Shown one piece after another: positions 19,867 to 30,774 of a stretch of DNA of 30,774 bases. The stretch covers positions 56,532-87,305 of the forward strand of contig NW_014579035.1 in the NCBI RefSeq assembly GCF_000485595.1, read 5' to 3'. The notes beneath the pieces were generated by a model. That model was given only the letters and a program-made list of their open reading frames with translations. It was not told the DNA's origin and ran no database searches. The position numbers and the translations under genes were made by a program. This DNA is from Priapulus caudatus. Lineage: Eukaryota > Priapulida > Priapulimorpha > Priapulimorphida > Priapulidae. Each line of letters opens with the position of its first letter. Within the stretch, counting starts at the first letter, position 1.

Positions 19867-20463
19867 CACAACTAACCGCTTCCATTTTGGCATCTATGCG
19901 TAGCGAAATGTTCACTTGTTTGAATTATAACTTTGATAACTGGTACTGCCTAATTTAGCAGATATTCTGAAGCAATTCAGCTGAAGAATTCTTGAGGAAA
20001 ACTCCCACTCTGCCTAAATGTGAATGGGAGCAAGTGCCTGTTTATCATCCATACCTTCCTCACCACACTACTTGTACGGCCAATGAACGCAGCCGTGTGT
20101 GTGTGACGTCACACCCACCCGATTTATGCTAGTTTTGCTTGGCTGGCCTCGAAAAGAAGGGCCCTAGTCTAGTTAACATGTCCCACAAATACTTCATGTC
20201 TACAATACAATACACAATCGACAATGTCTTCTAAACTAGCTCCATAAGGAGCTCGAAAGCAGGGCACCTTGAATCCAGAATGCAATGCGGTGGCATTACT
20301 CATGTTCTTGATTTCATTTACATTTTCGGGTAGTGGGGGTTTTCCACAGGAATTCACCAGATATCTCTGGAAAAAGGTACGCAGTACCAGTTGGAAAAGT
20401 CATAATTCGAACAAGTGAACATTTAGCTATGCATAAATACCAAAATGGAGGTGGTTAGTTGTG
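19867..20463. mobile_element. 597-bp element with about 84-bp terminal inverted repeats
   Basis: It starts CACAACTAACCGCTTCC and ends GGAGGTGGTTAGTTGTG. The arms stay inverted-complementary for about 84 bases with roughly ten mismatches, ending around ACTGGTACTGC. The flanks tatctg and tatttg could be a decayed short target duplication. The interior carries a perfect 14-bp palindrome GTGTGACGTCACAC (20101-20114) containing the CRE core TGACGTCA. No transposase is recognisable. A related left arm lies at 23149-23233 and a related right arm at 25813-25889. Confidence 0.75.
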
Positions 20464-20805
20464 TATTTGTGCAGTGATTATGTGAAACGAAGCAAGCGTT
20501 GTGCGCAGTTTGCGGTCACGCTTTCCCTCCTGCTCCATATTTTTGTTGTTTGTGCACAGCGGCGTTCGTGTGGTGAATCGTGGAGTGCCAGATCATACGA
20601 TTCATAGTTCGGGGCCCCAATGATATATATATTATATAGTTTGCATGGGCTAAAAATGTGGGGTGCTAACTACTACTAGGTTTGAGCCAGAGAAACATTA
20701 AGACTTTGGTAGTAAATACATTTCGTGTTTATTTACAATCATTTTGTTATTATTGTCAATATTGAAACGATTCGTCGTCCCAAGCCAAGTCTCTGTGCTC
20801 CGGCC

Positions 20806-21023
20806 CAAGGAGCTAAATATAACAAGGAGAGGAAGCGGATTGGCTGTGTTGCTTTTCGCCACAAGGACGCCATCTATGGACCATAATCAGCTGAAACGCC
20901 TGTGCAGACCCGAACCCAGAGACAATAGAACACTAATCTGTTCTAGGCCAATATGACCAAGTATGGCAAAGATTTGGGTCAGATATGCGGGCGCTTCCTC
21001 TCCTTGTTATACTTAGCTCCTTG
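20806..21023. mobile_element. 218-bp hAT-like MITE with perfect 8-bp target duplication
   Basis: 32-bp terminal inverted repeats beginning CAAGGAGCTAA(A/G)TATAAC differ at one position between arms. Both ends are flanked by CTCCGGCC (20798-20805 and 21024-21031). The CAAGG end fits the hAT terminal consensus CARNG. Non-coding and recent-looking. A degraded relative is at about 24620-24680. Confidence 0.88.
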
Positions 21024-21084
21024 CTCCGGCCAGGCTCCTGACTCACAGAGTCCTAGCTGTGGGGCTGCGACTATAGGGTCCCTA

Positions 21085-21150
21085 GCAGTGGCGTAGCCAG
21101 CAATTTGAAACAGGGGGGGCCAAGGCGAGGGAGCGAAGCGACCGAGCTTA
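21085..21150. repeat. TE-end-like sequence (cagtggcgtagccag…)
   Basis: The stretch cagtggcgtagccagcaatt followed by a run of G and gcgaagcgaccgag recurs at 25194-25260. This kind of GGCGTAGCCAG plus G-run sequence is common at the ends of invertebrate DNA transposons. A matching opposite end was not found, so the element is probably a fragment. Confidence 0.5.
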
Positions 21151-22880
21151 GCTTTCAAATATGAAAGGTGTATTTACTTCATTTTTGACTTATTTGATGG
21201 CCAGCAGGCTAGGATGACATCTAGGAACTGAGAGATGGACCACATTAAGAAATCACGGGGAGCATCAAAGAGGGCAGCGGCGTCTCCCCAGGCCTAGGCC
21301 ACTTGGAAGCGGCTTCTCGATAAAAAAATAATGCTAAATAAACACGAAAGATTTACTACCCAATGTCTAAATGTTTCTCTACCTCTTTTCGCGTTATAAT
21401 CAACCTGTAAAATGCCCAGTCAAATGGCTCCATTCTGCAACCACGTAAGTACCCGCCCGCCCGGCGCTGAGCGTGCACAAACAAATTAATGATAGCGATA
21501 GTAGAGACTGTAGACACAGTGAAGTATTGTATCCCCTCTAAAACTCAGAATATCTTAATACGTCACATTCAATAGCAGAAAGTCAAAAACATGTCACACT
21601 ATATGATGACCATCTTATGACGTAGGAATATTATCCACATTATGCATTTGACTTATAAATACGTATATTCTCGGTAAACACTTCTCTTTCCTGTCCTATA
21701 AGGTAACGCTAATTATTAGTAAGATTTGTATTGAAGCTCATTAATAAGAGTTCGAGTTTGAGATTTAATCAAAATAATTATGTACAACTTTCGTGCGTCA
21801 ATCTCATTTCAAATACGTATTGTTGCTCTTTAGTGTAAGCCACATTTTGAAGTTGAGTCAAAGGAGACAAGCTAGCAGTTTTGAACAATGTTTATGTTCC
21901 AAAACATCAACCGGCAAACTTACCAGACCGCAAAAATGGCCACACACGCGTTTTGTGACTAGCTAGGTCGATTTTGACTAACTCGTCCCGCTATATGCAA
22001 GCACCTAGAAAAACGATCTTGGCTTGTTTTTAAAGCTAGAAATAGGAAGAGTTGAGTAGCCGGAGTGATACACCACATTATGTGGTTTAATGCCCGTGAG
22101 TTAGCGTTATATTAGACTTTAAATGGCAAAATTTCGGTTGCGAATGTTAGTTTGAAAATGTTGCACTCGGTTCACGCAAATATAGGGTATGACGAAACAA
22201 CATTACAATAGTTTTTATAAATGATCTGTTGTGAATGAAATGGGACGGTTAAAAAAAAATATACGGCCCACCACCGAATTTCCTAGGCCATGCACAAATG
22301 CCACACAGTCGGCTGCTACTAAGAGTGGGGGCAGCTACATTGTTTATTTCTATTGTCTACTAGCTGAAACTTGCTGTAGTTCACTGTACGTAATTGCAGT
22401 GCCATTGATTCAATGATAACTTTCTTAGTCAGAACAGAAGTTCGTAACAAGACAGCAAGTTTTTAACCAGTATTAATGCCATCTAATCTCCACATCACAC
22501 CCGCAAAACCATTATTTAATTACGCTATAGTAACACAAATTACCCACGTCTTGTGCTTACTATAAAGAACAAAAATAAGTAATTATAAAATAATACAGGC
22601 AGCAGAGTAGGATGAAGCGTTATCATTATTGGCCGATATACTAGGTTTATAGCAAGTACACAACAATGTATACAAAATTCACAGACGAAGTAGAGCCAAC
22701 TCAGCACCGAGACTCAACTTTTATTTACAGCGCAGACATTTAATTTAACACAGTCATAGTTGCACAAATGTTTATTATGACAATATATAAAGATAGTAGC
22801 GAAATATTTCAAATTAAGAGGGCAAACTCAACTAAAATTAAATCTCATATCAAGCACAGATACTGTGTCAGATGTTCGGA
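21150..22880. other. AT-rich DNA, nothing recognised
   Basis: No gene, tandem repeat or inverted-repeat element recognised. Open frames are short and resemble no family. VMA21 exon 1 could lie here or further right, but I cannot identify it. Confidence 0.5.
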
Positions 22881-22884
22881 CAAC

Positions 22885-25260
22885 TAACGCCCGTGGGTCT
22901 ATGTCTCCCTGGGGTACTGCGGAACGTTATCGGTACGCGCTGGCACATCTAATAGGCCGGACGGATGATGCGGTACGCGTACTCACTAACGAGTCATAAG
23001 GGAGTGCGCCTAACCTACTGCCCCGTAACCATATCAGATAGTTTACGAGGGTACGTTCGCCGGGTAACGGACCGACCCAGGGTATGTCCGGCGGCAGTAA
23101 CCCAGGGAACATGACCTTATCTGCAACAACTAACACGTCCCTTATCTGGCACACCTAACCGCTTCCATTTTGGCATCTTATTGCGAGCGAATGTTCACGG
23201 TTGTTTGAATTATAACTTTGATACTGGTACTGCGTATTTAGGGCAAGATATTCTGAAGCAATTCAGGCTGAAGATATTCTTGAGGAAAATGCTCCCATCT
23301 GCAGCGTATAATAGTGAATCGGAGAGCGAAGTATGCCAAATGTTTAATGTTCGATGTTATTAACGGTCAACATACTCAGTTATAACTCACTACTATCACA
23401 CTGCGACTGGAGAGTTAAGACAATATATGGATATCACATGACAGACCGGTGTTGTGTGAATATCGTATTCAGCAATATTATAACGTATTTTTTAGGTTGA
23501 ACAAATATGCCCACCGATTTATGCTCAAGTTTTTGCTTGGCTGGCCTCGAAAAAGAAGGGCCTAGTCTAGTTAACAATATCCGCAAGCAATACTTCATGG
23601 TCTACAATACATACACAATCGACAATTGTTCTATTCTAAATATATCAAGCTCCTAAGGAGCTAGAAAGTAGTGTTGTAACATTTTTAATTGTGAATCCAA
23701 AATGATTCGAGAATATCGGTAGGCATATTACTGCGCATATGCGTATCTTTGAAGTGGTACATCTTACATTTTCGGTCAGCACGAGGTGAGTTATTATACC
23801 GAAGCTTCACATGGAATTTTTCACGATCTGCTTTGCCAATCAGTGCTACCGTGGTAAATAAAGAGGATATAACTGCGGACCAGACAGAAAACACAACAGC
23901 ATCTATATGAAATGTGATAATTCCGAATACTCCCAGATAGTATGAATCAATTAGACTAGTCGCATAAAATACTCAGGTGATAAATGGTAGGGTTTGGGTT
24001 TAAAGTAAAACTGATGTATATATTTGATGGCAAGTGGATCATAATGACAAATACCCGAAAGGGCGATGTATGACGCATGATGATTTACCGCAAGTATAAT
24101 TTTGTTACCGTGCAACCGCTCGCTTGTCCGCACGCCATCCAACTGTCTCACTAGATCACAGGTCATTTTTTGATGTGTGGGTGGCCACTCAAGCTCGAGT
24201 TACGCCGCGTGTGGTTCTGAGAATATACTGTAGAGCTGCAGATCATGCAACGATTTCATATACCGCAGCGCTTTTGTGGGAACTTACGCTCATAATGCAA
24301 ATACCAGGGTAATTGGTTAAGAAATGTAGGCACCAGAATAACTACATTGATAATAGTTATTCATTATATAGTTTGCCAATGAGAAATTAATATAAAAAAG
24401 TAGAGTGCTCAAACATAACTAAATGTCGACGCATTTTGCTCCTATAAGGGTTTGAGCCAGAGAAACATTAAGTAACTTTGTAGTAAATACATTTCGTGTT
24501 TACTTTATCTCCAATTATTATACAAATTGATGTTGCTAATTATTCGATCAAATAATAAGATAGGGACGATTTCACGATCGAGTACTACTCGCCATATGCC
24601 ACAAGTCTCTAGTGAATACGCACCGGCCTCCGTAAAAGGAGCCTAAATATAGCAGAATGGAGAGCAAAGCGGATTGGGTAGGTGCGCTATATCGTCTAAT
24701 TCTAGCATAAACAGGACTCTGATGTCATCCGCTCGATCTCCTGAGTGGAGGCCTATATCAGAGAACAGTACAGTGCATAGCACTACCTGATGGGCAGACG
24801 TCGCATATTCGGGGGTCACACTATGAATGAACGAAAAAATGACCTACTATCCCGTAAACACATGAATAATGAGAGAAGCAAGCTAATCGTCCCTAAGGAA
24901 AAGGGGTGAACTCCACATAGCAACAAAGTTATGCGCGAGAACGAAATTTGGGGTCAGGATGATGGCAGCGCTTCTCTCTGACCTTGTCGATTCACTCTCA
25001 CGCTCCTTGCTTTCATTTCAACGACGATCACGAGAACAAAAACAGCACTCTCTGCCAAAGCGGCCAGCCTCACTCGAACTGGTATCTCTCACTGAGAGTT
25101 CACTGACGTGTTAAATATGGGGGGTCACTGTTCTGTTGTTCCGGCAAGTATACTAACTGCGTGTTTATCAACCCAATAGTTAGTTGTTTCTTGAGCGCGT
25201 AGCCAGCAATTTGAAACAGGGGGGTACTTGGCCAGGCGAAGGAGCGAAGCGACCGATCCC
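22885..25260. repeat. Divergent, rearranged copy of 19625-21150
   Basis: Shared blocks occur in the same order: the TA-flanked MITE (22895), the CACAACTAAC element left arm (23149), tggctggcctcgaaaa (23539), gtttgagccagagaaacatt (24450), the hAT MITE remnant (about 24620) and gtagccagcaatttgaaaca (25200). Extra material and many indels separate the blocks. No gene recognised. Confidence 0.8.
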
Positions 25261-25479
25261 CCGCGCGCTCGCGCGCTGCCAACGCTCGCATAAGGTATCG
25301 GTCGTGAAATCCTGCAGAAATTTCTCTGCCGTGAAAATGTAAAGAGGATGAGTGTATTAATCTTTTGAATGAACAAATCAGTGTGGCATCCGAAACTATA
25401 AGCTGGCAATTTTCTGGCACACTAAAATTCAGTATCTGCTACTAGGGGTAACTTATTATTTAGTGAAGTTCGGCAGAGA

Positions 25480-25890
25480 TAACCGCCTCGTGCTGTACGT
25501 CGTGTGTGCGTGACGTCATGCCCGGCGCGCATTGTGCCTTGCGCCTTTGGCGGGCTTGCCATCGAAACTTGTTTTTGTATGCTTTTTTTTTCCCACTTCG
25601 GAGGCCCGATCCCGTCAACGTGGACGATGGCCCCCGGCCAGGCCATGTGCGTCCATGCCGGCATGGCAATGCGCCCCATTACCCCGTGTATAAACAGACC
25701 TAGGCAAGGCTCTGAAGTGCTATCACATCGTGTACGGTTTTCACGGAAGAGAACTTTTCTGGCAGGATTTCACGAGATATCTCTGGCGGGATGTAGGTAA
25801 GAAGCAAAGGCCAGCGGTTATAATTGCAACTTAGTGAACATTTATGTAAACACAATAGCTACCAAGATGGAAGCCGTTAGATGTGATTTT
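25480..25890. mobile_element. Fragment related to the 597-bp inverted-repeat element
   Basis: It has the TGACGTCA core in a similar GTG(C)GTGACGTCA context (25508-25517), the block ttcacgagatatctctgg (compare 20353-20370), and a right arm gaacatttatg…taccaagatggaagccgttagatgtg. It carries a C/G-rich middle not seen in the other copy. The left arm is not recognisable. Confidence 0.5.
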
Positions 25891-27189
25891 GGTTACCCAG
25901 TGTATCGGTAGGAACCCTTATGCTAGCGAGTTGGAATAAATGAGTGTACGAAGCCCAGTAGTTTTTACACGGAGGAGCGACGAGATAAGATACAGGAAGG
26001 ACGACCAAAGACAGTGATGAAGCTAATTCCTCATGCGGGTGGGCTGAGATCAGCGCGGTACCGGCTATCTCTTACGGCTACTCCGTATGGGAGGGCAGGG
26101 GGGTTCGTGTCAAAGCATACAGCAGCCACGGTACTTGCGCGTAGCCGGTGATACTTGCGTGTTGCATCTGAGGCGATTTGACTTGGAGCAATTTACAGGT
26201 GACTTAAGGCGGCAGAAAGTAGGAGGAGAGAGAGAGCTCATTTAGAAAGTATTCATGACGCTTGCCGCTTACATGATGATATATTCTGCCTGCAGACGAC
26301 AAGTCGAGGGTGCGGGAACCTACCCCTTGAACGCCTCCGCTGTTACTCACTCTTTTTTGCTCACCTTCGGAGACTGTTCGGGGCAAGTGTTTACTGCCCT
26401 GTGATCGTGCGCCAACGCAGTTTAAGGAAAGGTCGAATTTTTGAACAAATAAATGATTGATGGACTATGCCATAAATGGCATTTTTGCGTAAATACGAAA
26501 TATATTAGCGGCACACTTCTCATTTCACATATATTTTCTGTGTGTAAATGGTAAGATTAGTTGTGCTTATATAGAAGCCAATCCCCTTCCATAGGGCTCT
26601 CTTCTCTCTCTTCCATATCACTTTCTTGTACTATCTATGTCAATGGAGGCGGGTCATGGCTGCACGCGTTGTGCTCCTCCCCTCGCCTCCATATCAGCTA
26701 CCTGCCTATGATCCTCATTCCGTCAAAATGCACCTCAGCCAGATATTGACGTTGGAAATTAGTTTTGACTCTGTGTATTATTAACGCCATGACCACGCAT
26801 TATTGGCATTTGATGCATTGCTCCGCATTCTCATAACCTGTTTCAAGTTCCCATATAAGAAGTTCTAAAAGCTAATTATGTGGCTGTGGACAATAGAGAG
26901 GCCACTAACTGGAATGTGACACAGAAACTCATAACAGATCAACGATGTAAAATAAGCAGGTAAGTAATGTGTGTTACGCATAGCTTGTACGTAGTTAGTG
27001 AGTTGTGTAGGTGTTGATAGTGCGTTGCTATGTGAGTGGTGAGTGCCTGGTCGTAGTAGTGAAGTGTGTGCGTGTGTGCTCATAGACAGCGTATTATTTG
27101 TTTCTAGCCATCTCTATCTTGCACCACTATTTGTCAGATAGGCTAGACTTTGTAGAATCGCATGATTGGTTTCCGTTTTTTTGTTGCCA

Positions 27190-27480
27190 TTTCGGCAGGG
27201 TCACGCGGGTAGGGTAAGTATGTGAAGTGGACTCAAGGATTTTTTTTTTTTTCTCGGCCGATCAACAGGGGGGCCATGGGCCCCCTTGTGCCCCCCCTTC
27301 CCGCTATGCCAAGTGGTCAGTAGGGGCACGCGCGTCTCCCAAGTCCGAAAACCGAGCGCTGAACTATATGGGAGACGCAGGATCCCAGGATGTACTGTAT
27401 CACACCCGTTCATCGAACCCACTCTAAAAGGTTTAGAGTTACGCGTGTTAGGGGGCTTAGGAGGCTGCTCTGAACAATGT
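27190..27480. repeat. Poly-T/purine-rich repeat, left-arm copy
   Basis: Runs from gggtagggtaag through a T run, a gatcaacagggggnccat block and gggagacgcaggatcc to a ttaggggg tail. It is inverted relative to 29395-29690 and part of the inverted duplication. It looks like a fragment of a dispersed element; the family is not recognised. Confidence 0.6.
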
Positions 27481-29394
27481 TCGGAGGACCTCTTTAGACG
27501 ACGCTTTCGCGAACTGTAGGGAGACGTCACGATATCGCACCGACACAATCGGTGCACCTTGACGCCGTTTCAGGATAAAATATAATGCTTAAGTAATATA
27601 CGAATTAATATTTACCCTACCGGGGTGAATGTCAAACAAGTATTGTTTAGATGATTTTGCTATTACGAAGCGTGTGGGTCTCACAGTTTCACGTCAAAGA
27701 GTCACAGAGTGATTATTGTGAGACACGAGAGGGGAGCAGTTTGGGACTACGAGTCTATACAACTATCACTTCAACCATAAGTATAGGCGCGAGAAAGTTG
27801 CGCAGAATGCGGACAAATCTAAACGGCTTCGACCTAGGCTCGTGATAGTTGGTGTATGGTAAGGAAAAGCATCACTGTGCGAAATTGGAGGTACAGGTGT
27901 CGCAAAGTCAACCTGGGCCACGCACCAGGGCAGAATTTTCAGACATTTTCTGAGGACATGATGGCTGAACGGAGCGCTCATCGTGTATTAGCGAACTACT
28001 AACTTTTTTGTCTGTTGCGAACGCCTGTGGTGGAAGCTGGGTGTGGGACGATCCCTATGTAAAAAACCTGTTTAGCATTTTTTAATTGGCTTATGCACAC
28101 AAATGGGTAGTCACACTTAACTAGAATTATACCCGGTCTGCGTGACATGCGAAGGACCGCGCGGCAACAAGTGAGAAAGTTGCATCCGAAGGATAGAGCC
28201 AATTGGTATCAGGACTCTTTGACCTCCAAAGGAATGTTTCTTGGGATCGTTTATGAAAGCTTGAATAGGCGATAGGGCAGCGCTGATATACACGATTGTA
28301 AGATGTCTTCAGATTAAGATGGAGACTGGATATGGCTCCTCATCGCGTATCGTAGTAGGCTATTAGAAAGAATTTGACTGGCCCACACCCTATTTGCAAG
28401 ACAGAATAGGTAAGCACTCCATCCTTTACTACGCAAGCCTACAGCTGGCAATAGAGAGCTGCCACCTGTAAACCATTAACCGCAGGCAAAAACTTACACG
28501 CAGTACTGCATCAACCCAGGCCCCAGATGCCACTGGCAGTGGCCACTGATGGGCAGTACGCAATGACGTTGAGCCCATGTAACATACTGACAGGTACAGG
28601 TTGCTAGTGAATGGCCATAGAAATTATATGATTTATAGAGAGCATATACATACTCATTCTTTAACACATGCCTGGATGTATGTACGGCTACAAATGTCAG
28701 CAGTGCAAATTTCAGAAAGCTAAATTTGGGTTAAAGAAGGTTATGCTCCTTAAATCATCATAATTTCTATTTGGCATTCTGTTACTGTCAGTATGTTACA
28801 TGTATACGTATGCCACGTCAGTGCCACTGCCAGGTGCATGTGGTGGTGATATTACTGTGTAGTTTTTGCCTGCGTTTAATTGGTTACAGGTGGCAGCTCT
28901 CTATTGCAGCTGTAGCTTGCGTAGGTACACTGGTGAGTGCTTTACCTATTCTGTCTTGCAAAGATACGTTGTGTTGCTATTACTAACGTTACGATGGGAG
29001 CTTCCATCTTTAATCTGAAACACTTAACGTCGCGCATCTCAGTGGCAACTTTCAATAACGATCCACCGCAACATTCCTGTTGAGAAGGGTTTGATACATC
29101 CCTGTGCATTCCCGCTGTTTCGGCGGTATCGTGAAGCACATTGGGACTACAGTGGTTACTGACTCCCACCACTCCACCACAGAGTGCCGGGCAGTAGAAC
29201 GTTAGCAATGAGCTGCTGTCGCTCCGACGGCACTCACTGTTGCAACGTATGGAATTTGAGGCAGGAACACTGTCGGCAATAATAGGTGAAAGAGAATATA
29301 GAAAGCATTAAAATATTGGTACGTTAAATATAATCTTCCGTATTTGAGTTAGCAATTATATTTTATTGAAACGCTTTCAATGCCTGTGGCGTCC

Positions 29395-29690
29395 TCCCAA
29401 GTTCCGAAAGGCGCGCGATTCACGCTCCCTAAGGCCCCCTAACCCCTAACCCTAACCTAGAGTGTGTGTGTGTGCACTACCGTACATACTGGATCCTGCG
29501 TCTCCCGATTATAATTCAGCGTTTCGACTTGGGCAGACGCGCTGCCGCCACTAGGGACCACTGGCACTAAGCTAAGGGGGGGCAAAGGGGCGATGGCGCC
29601 CCCTGTTGATGCGGCGAGCAAAAAAAAAAAAAACTCGCTTGACGTCCCACTTCAGCATAACTTACCCTACCCCTACCTGCGAAATGCACA
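29395..29690. repeat. Poly-A/pyrimidine-rich repeat, right-arm copy
   Basis: Inverted partner of 27190-27480. It includes cccctaacccctaaccctaa (29432-29451), which resembles a few metazoan telomere units, and a short (TG)n at 29462-29474. A separate (CA)n-rich tract follows at 29745-29815. Confidence 0.6.
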
Positions 29691-29829
29691 AAATACATTA
29701 ACATGAAAAATGGAATGGTGCAGCCAAAACATAATACACAGGACGCACAGCACACACACAGCACACACACGACACCACACACACACGACCAACACACACA
29801 CGTCACAGCACAGCTGCACATCTAACCTG

Positions 29830-30774
29830 TTTTCGCGTAATCTTTATTTCCGATTTCATTCAATATGCGCTCTACTTTCCAAAAAATAATTTAACCTTTA
29901 ACTTTTTATGAGGAACTTGAACAGTTATGAACGGATAAAATCGCAATAATGCATGGTACTGCTAACAACACAAATCAAACTAATTCCAATATCTGTCAGT
30001 GCTTGAATGAGGACATCAGGCCGTAGCTAAGGGGGGGGGGGGGCACACGGAGCAGCAATGACCCACTCTTCGAGCGAGAGTCACACGAAAATTCTAAGAG
30101 AGAAGAGCCTGAAGGGGATTGGTCTATACCACTATTGACCACACCTTAATAATGAAATGAAATGCGCAAAATGCCCATTTTGGATGGCATCACTATTTTC
30201 AAAAATTACCTAACTGTGGACAGGGGAAACACCCTCCCGCAGGGGCAGTGTACAGTCGGGGCGTTGCGGCAAGGGTCCGAACACCCTCCCTGCTCGCGCA
30301 TAAAAGAAAAAAAAACACATCTGAGGGCTTAATTTCAAAAGACCCCCCCTTCGCGTGCTCGCAAGTATGGAATTTGCTTCTAGACCCCCCCCCCCCTGGT
30401 CCAAAACTCCGGTACCAGACGCCCCTGCTCCTTACGTAGAATAGCTTTCATCACTGTCTTTGGTCGACCTAACTCTTCTTCCGCTGCCTGAAAAACCACT
30501 GGCTTCGTAACACGCATTCTTCAGCTGTCTAGCTAATGGGTCACCACTGGTCGTGTGTAACCTCCAGAGCTTCCCGCGGCGCCACAGCAGGGGCCGATGC
30601 GTCCCTATCGTGATCGATCGGAGTGGAAAAAAAAAAGCGGAGGGGGGTTATTTGCCACTTCTCATATATAAGTTAGCCCCTAATACTGAATTTTAGTGTG
30701 GCAGAAAATGCCATTTTCATGCAGCCAGCGAATTTTCACAAAAATTCTCCCTACCGTGGAGCCTACCCCGCCCC
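29830..30774. other. Right end of window, no gene recognised
   Basis: Contains G runs (30030-30042), C runs (30385-30397) and A runs typical of decayed transposon ends (gccgtagctaaggggg at 30022). The part up to about 30720 pairs with the left arm of the inverted duplication. Confidence 0.5.

Larger units (their letters stand above)
25400..30720. repeat. Large imperfect inverted duplication
   Basis: Left arm about 25400-28635, right arm about 28750-30720, in opposite orientation. Perfect inverted anchors are 25418-25432/30686-30700, 26003-26021/30447-30465, 27370-27385/29491-29506, 28393-28410/28945-28962, 28451-28471/28884-28904 and 28576-28593/28785-28802. The left arm is about 1.7 times longer, so it holds extra insertions. 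No coding gene is recognised in either arm. Confidence 0.85.

Noticed and set aside
27201-27557. 118-codon minus-strand frame
   Set aside because: It lies in a dispersed repeat whose inverted copy at 29395-29690 does not keep the frame.
29432-29451. Telomere-like CCCTAA units
   Set aside because: Only about three degenerate units inside a dispersed repeat; not evidence of a chromosome end.

Overview
This is eukaryotic, almost certainly invertebrate metazoan, nuclear DNA: intron-containing genes with GT-AG junctions, minisatellites, kilobases of dinucleotide repeats and several families of short inverted-repeat transposons. I see no bacterial or organellar signature and cannot name the species. 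Several stretches look like noisy or alternative copies of one another, and a 25-base N gap sits at 11796-11820, so part of the layout may reflect long-read assembly problems rather than biology.

Only two genes can be supported, both on the minus strand. (1) A complete BBS7, a subunit of the ciliary BBSome, lies at 13378-17449 in four GC-rich coding exons joined by three phase-0 introns, giving 727 residues. (2) The last two coding exons of VMA21, a V-ATPase assembly factor of the ER membrane, lie at 18523-19391; its first exon was not found. The genes are not functionally linked; they are neighbours in the same orientation.

Layout. 1-3060: repetitive segments A (1-1690) and B (1676-2945). 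3310-4070: a 36-bp minisatellite. 4080-8770: no gene; alternating CT-, TG- and TA-rich microsatellites. 8788-12755: second, indel-rich copies of B and A, the gap, then a third partial copy of A. 13378-17449: BBS7. 17508-17662: LTR-like repeat. 18180-19391: VMA21. 19400-21150: nested small transposons. 21150-22880: AT-rich, nothing recognised. 22885-25260: a rearranged, noisy copy of 19625-21150. About 25400-30720: a large, imperfect inverted duplication centred near 28690.

The main discovery is BBS7 intron 1. It is exactly one 380-bp hAT-like inverted-repeat element plus one copy of its 8-bp target-site duplication. One duplication copy supplies the donor boundary and the other the acceptor, so splicing restores the uninterrupted reading frame. 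This is a textbook-quality candidate for an intron born from a DNA transposon. The second notable feature is at the intron 3/exon 4 boundary of the same gene, where the segment carrying CAG|GTGAGC is tandemly duplicated five extra times at exact multiples of 42 bp, with no stop codon. This makes a ladder of six in-frame sites that fit both acceptor and donor consensus.
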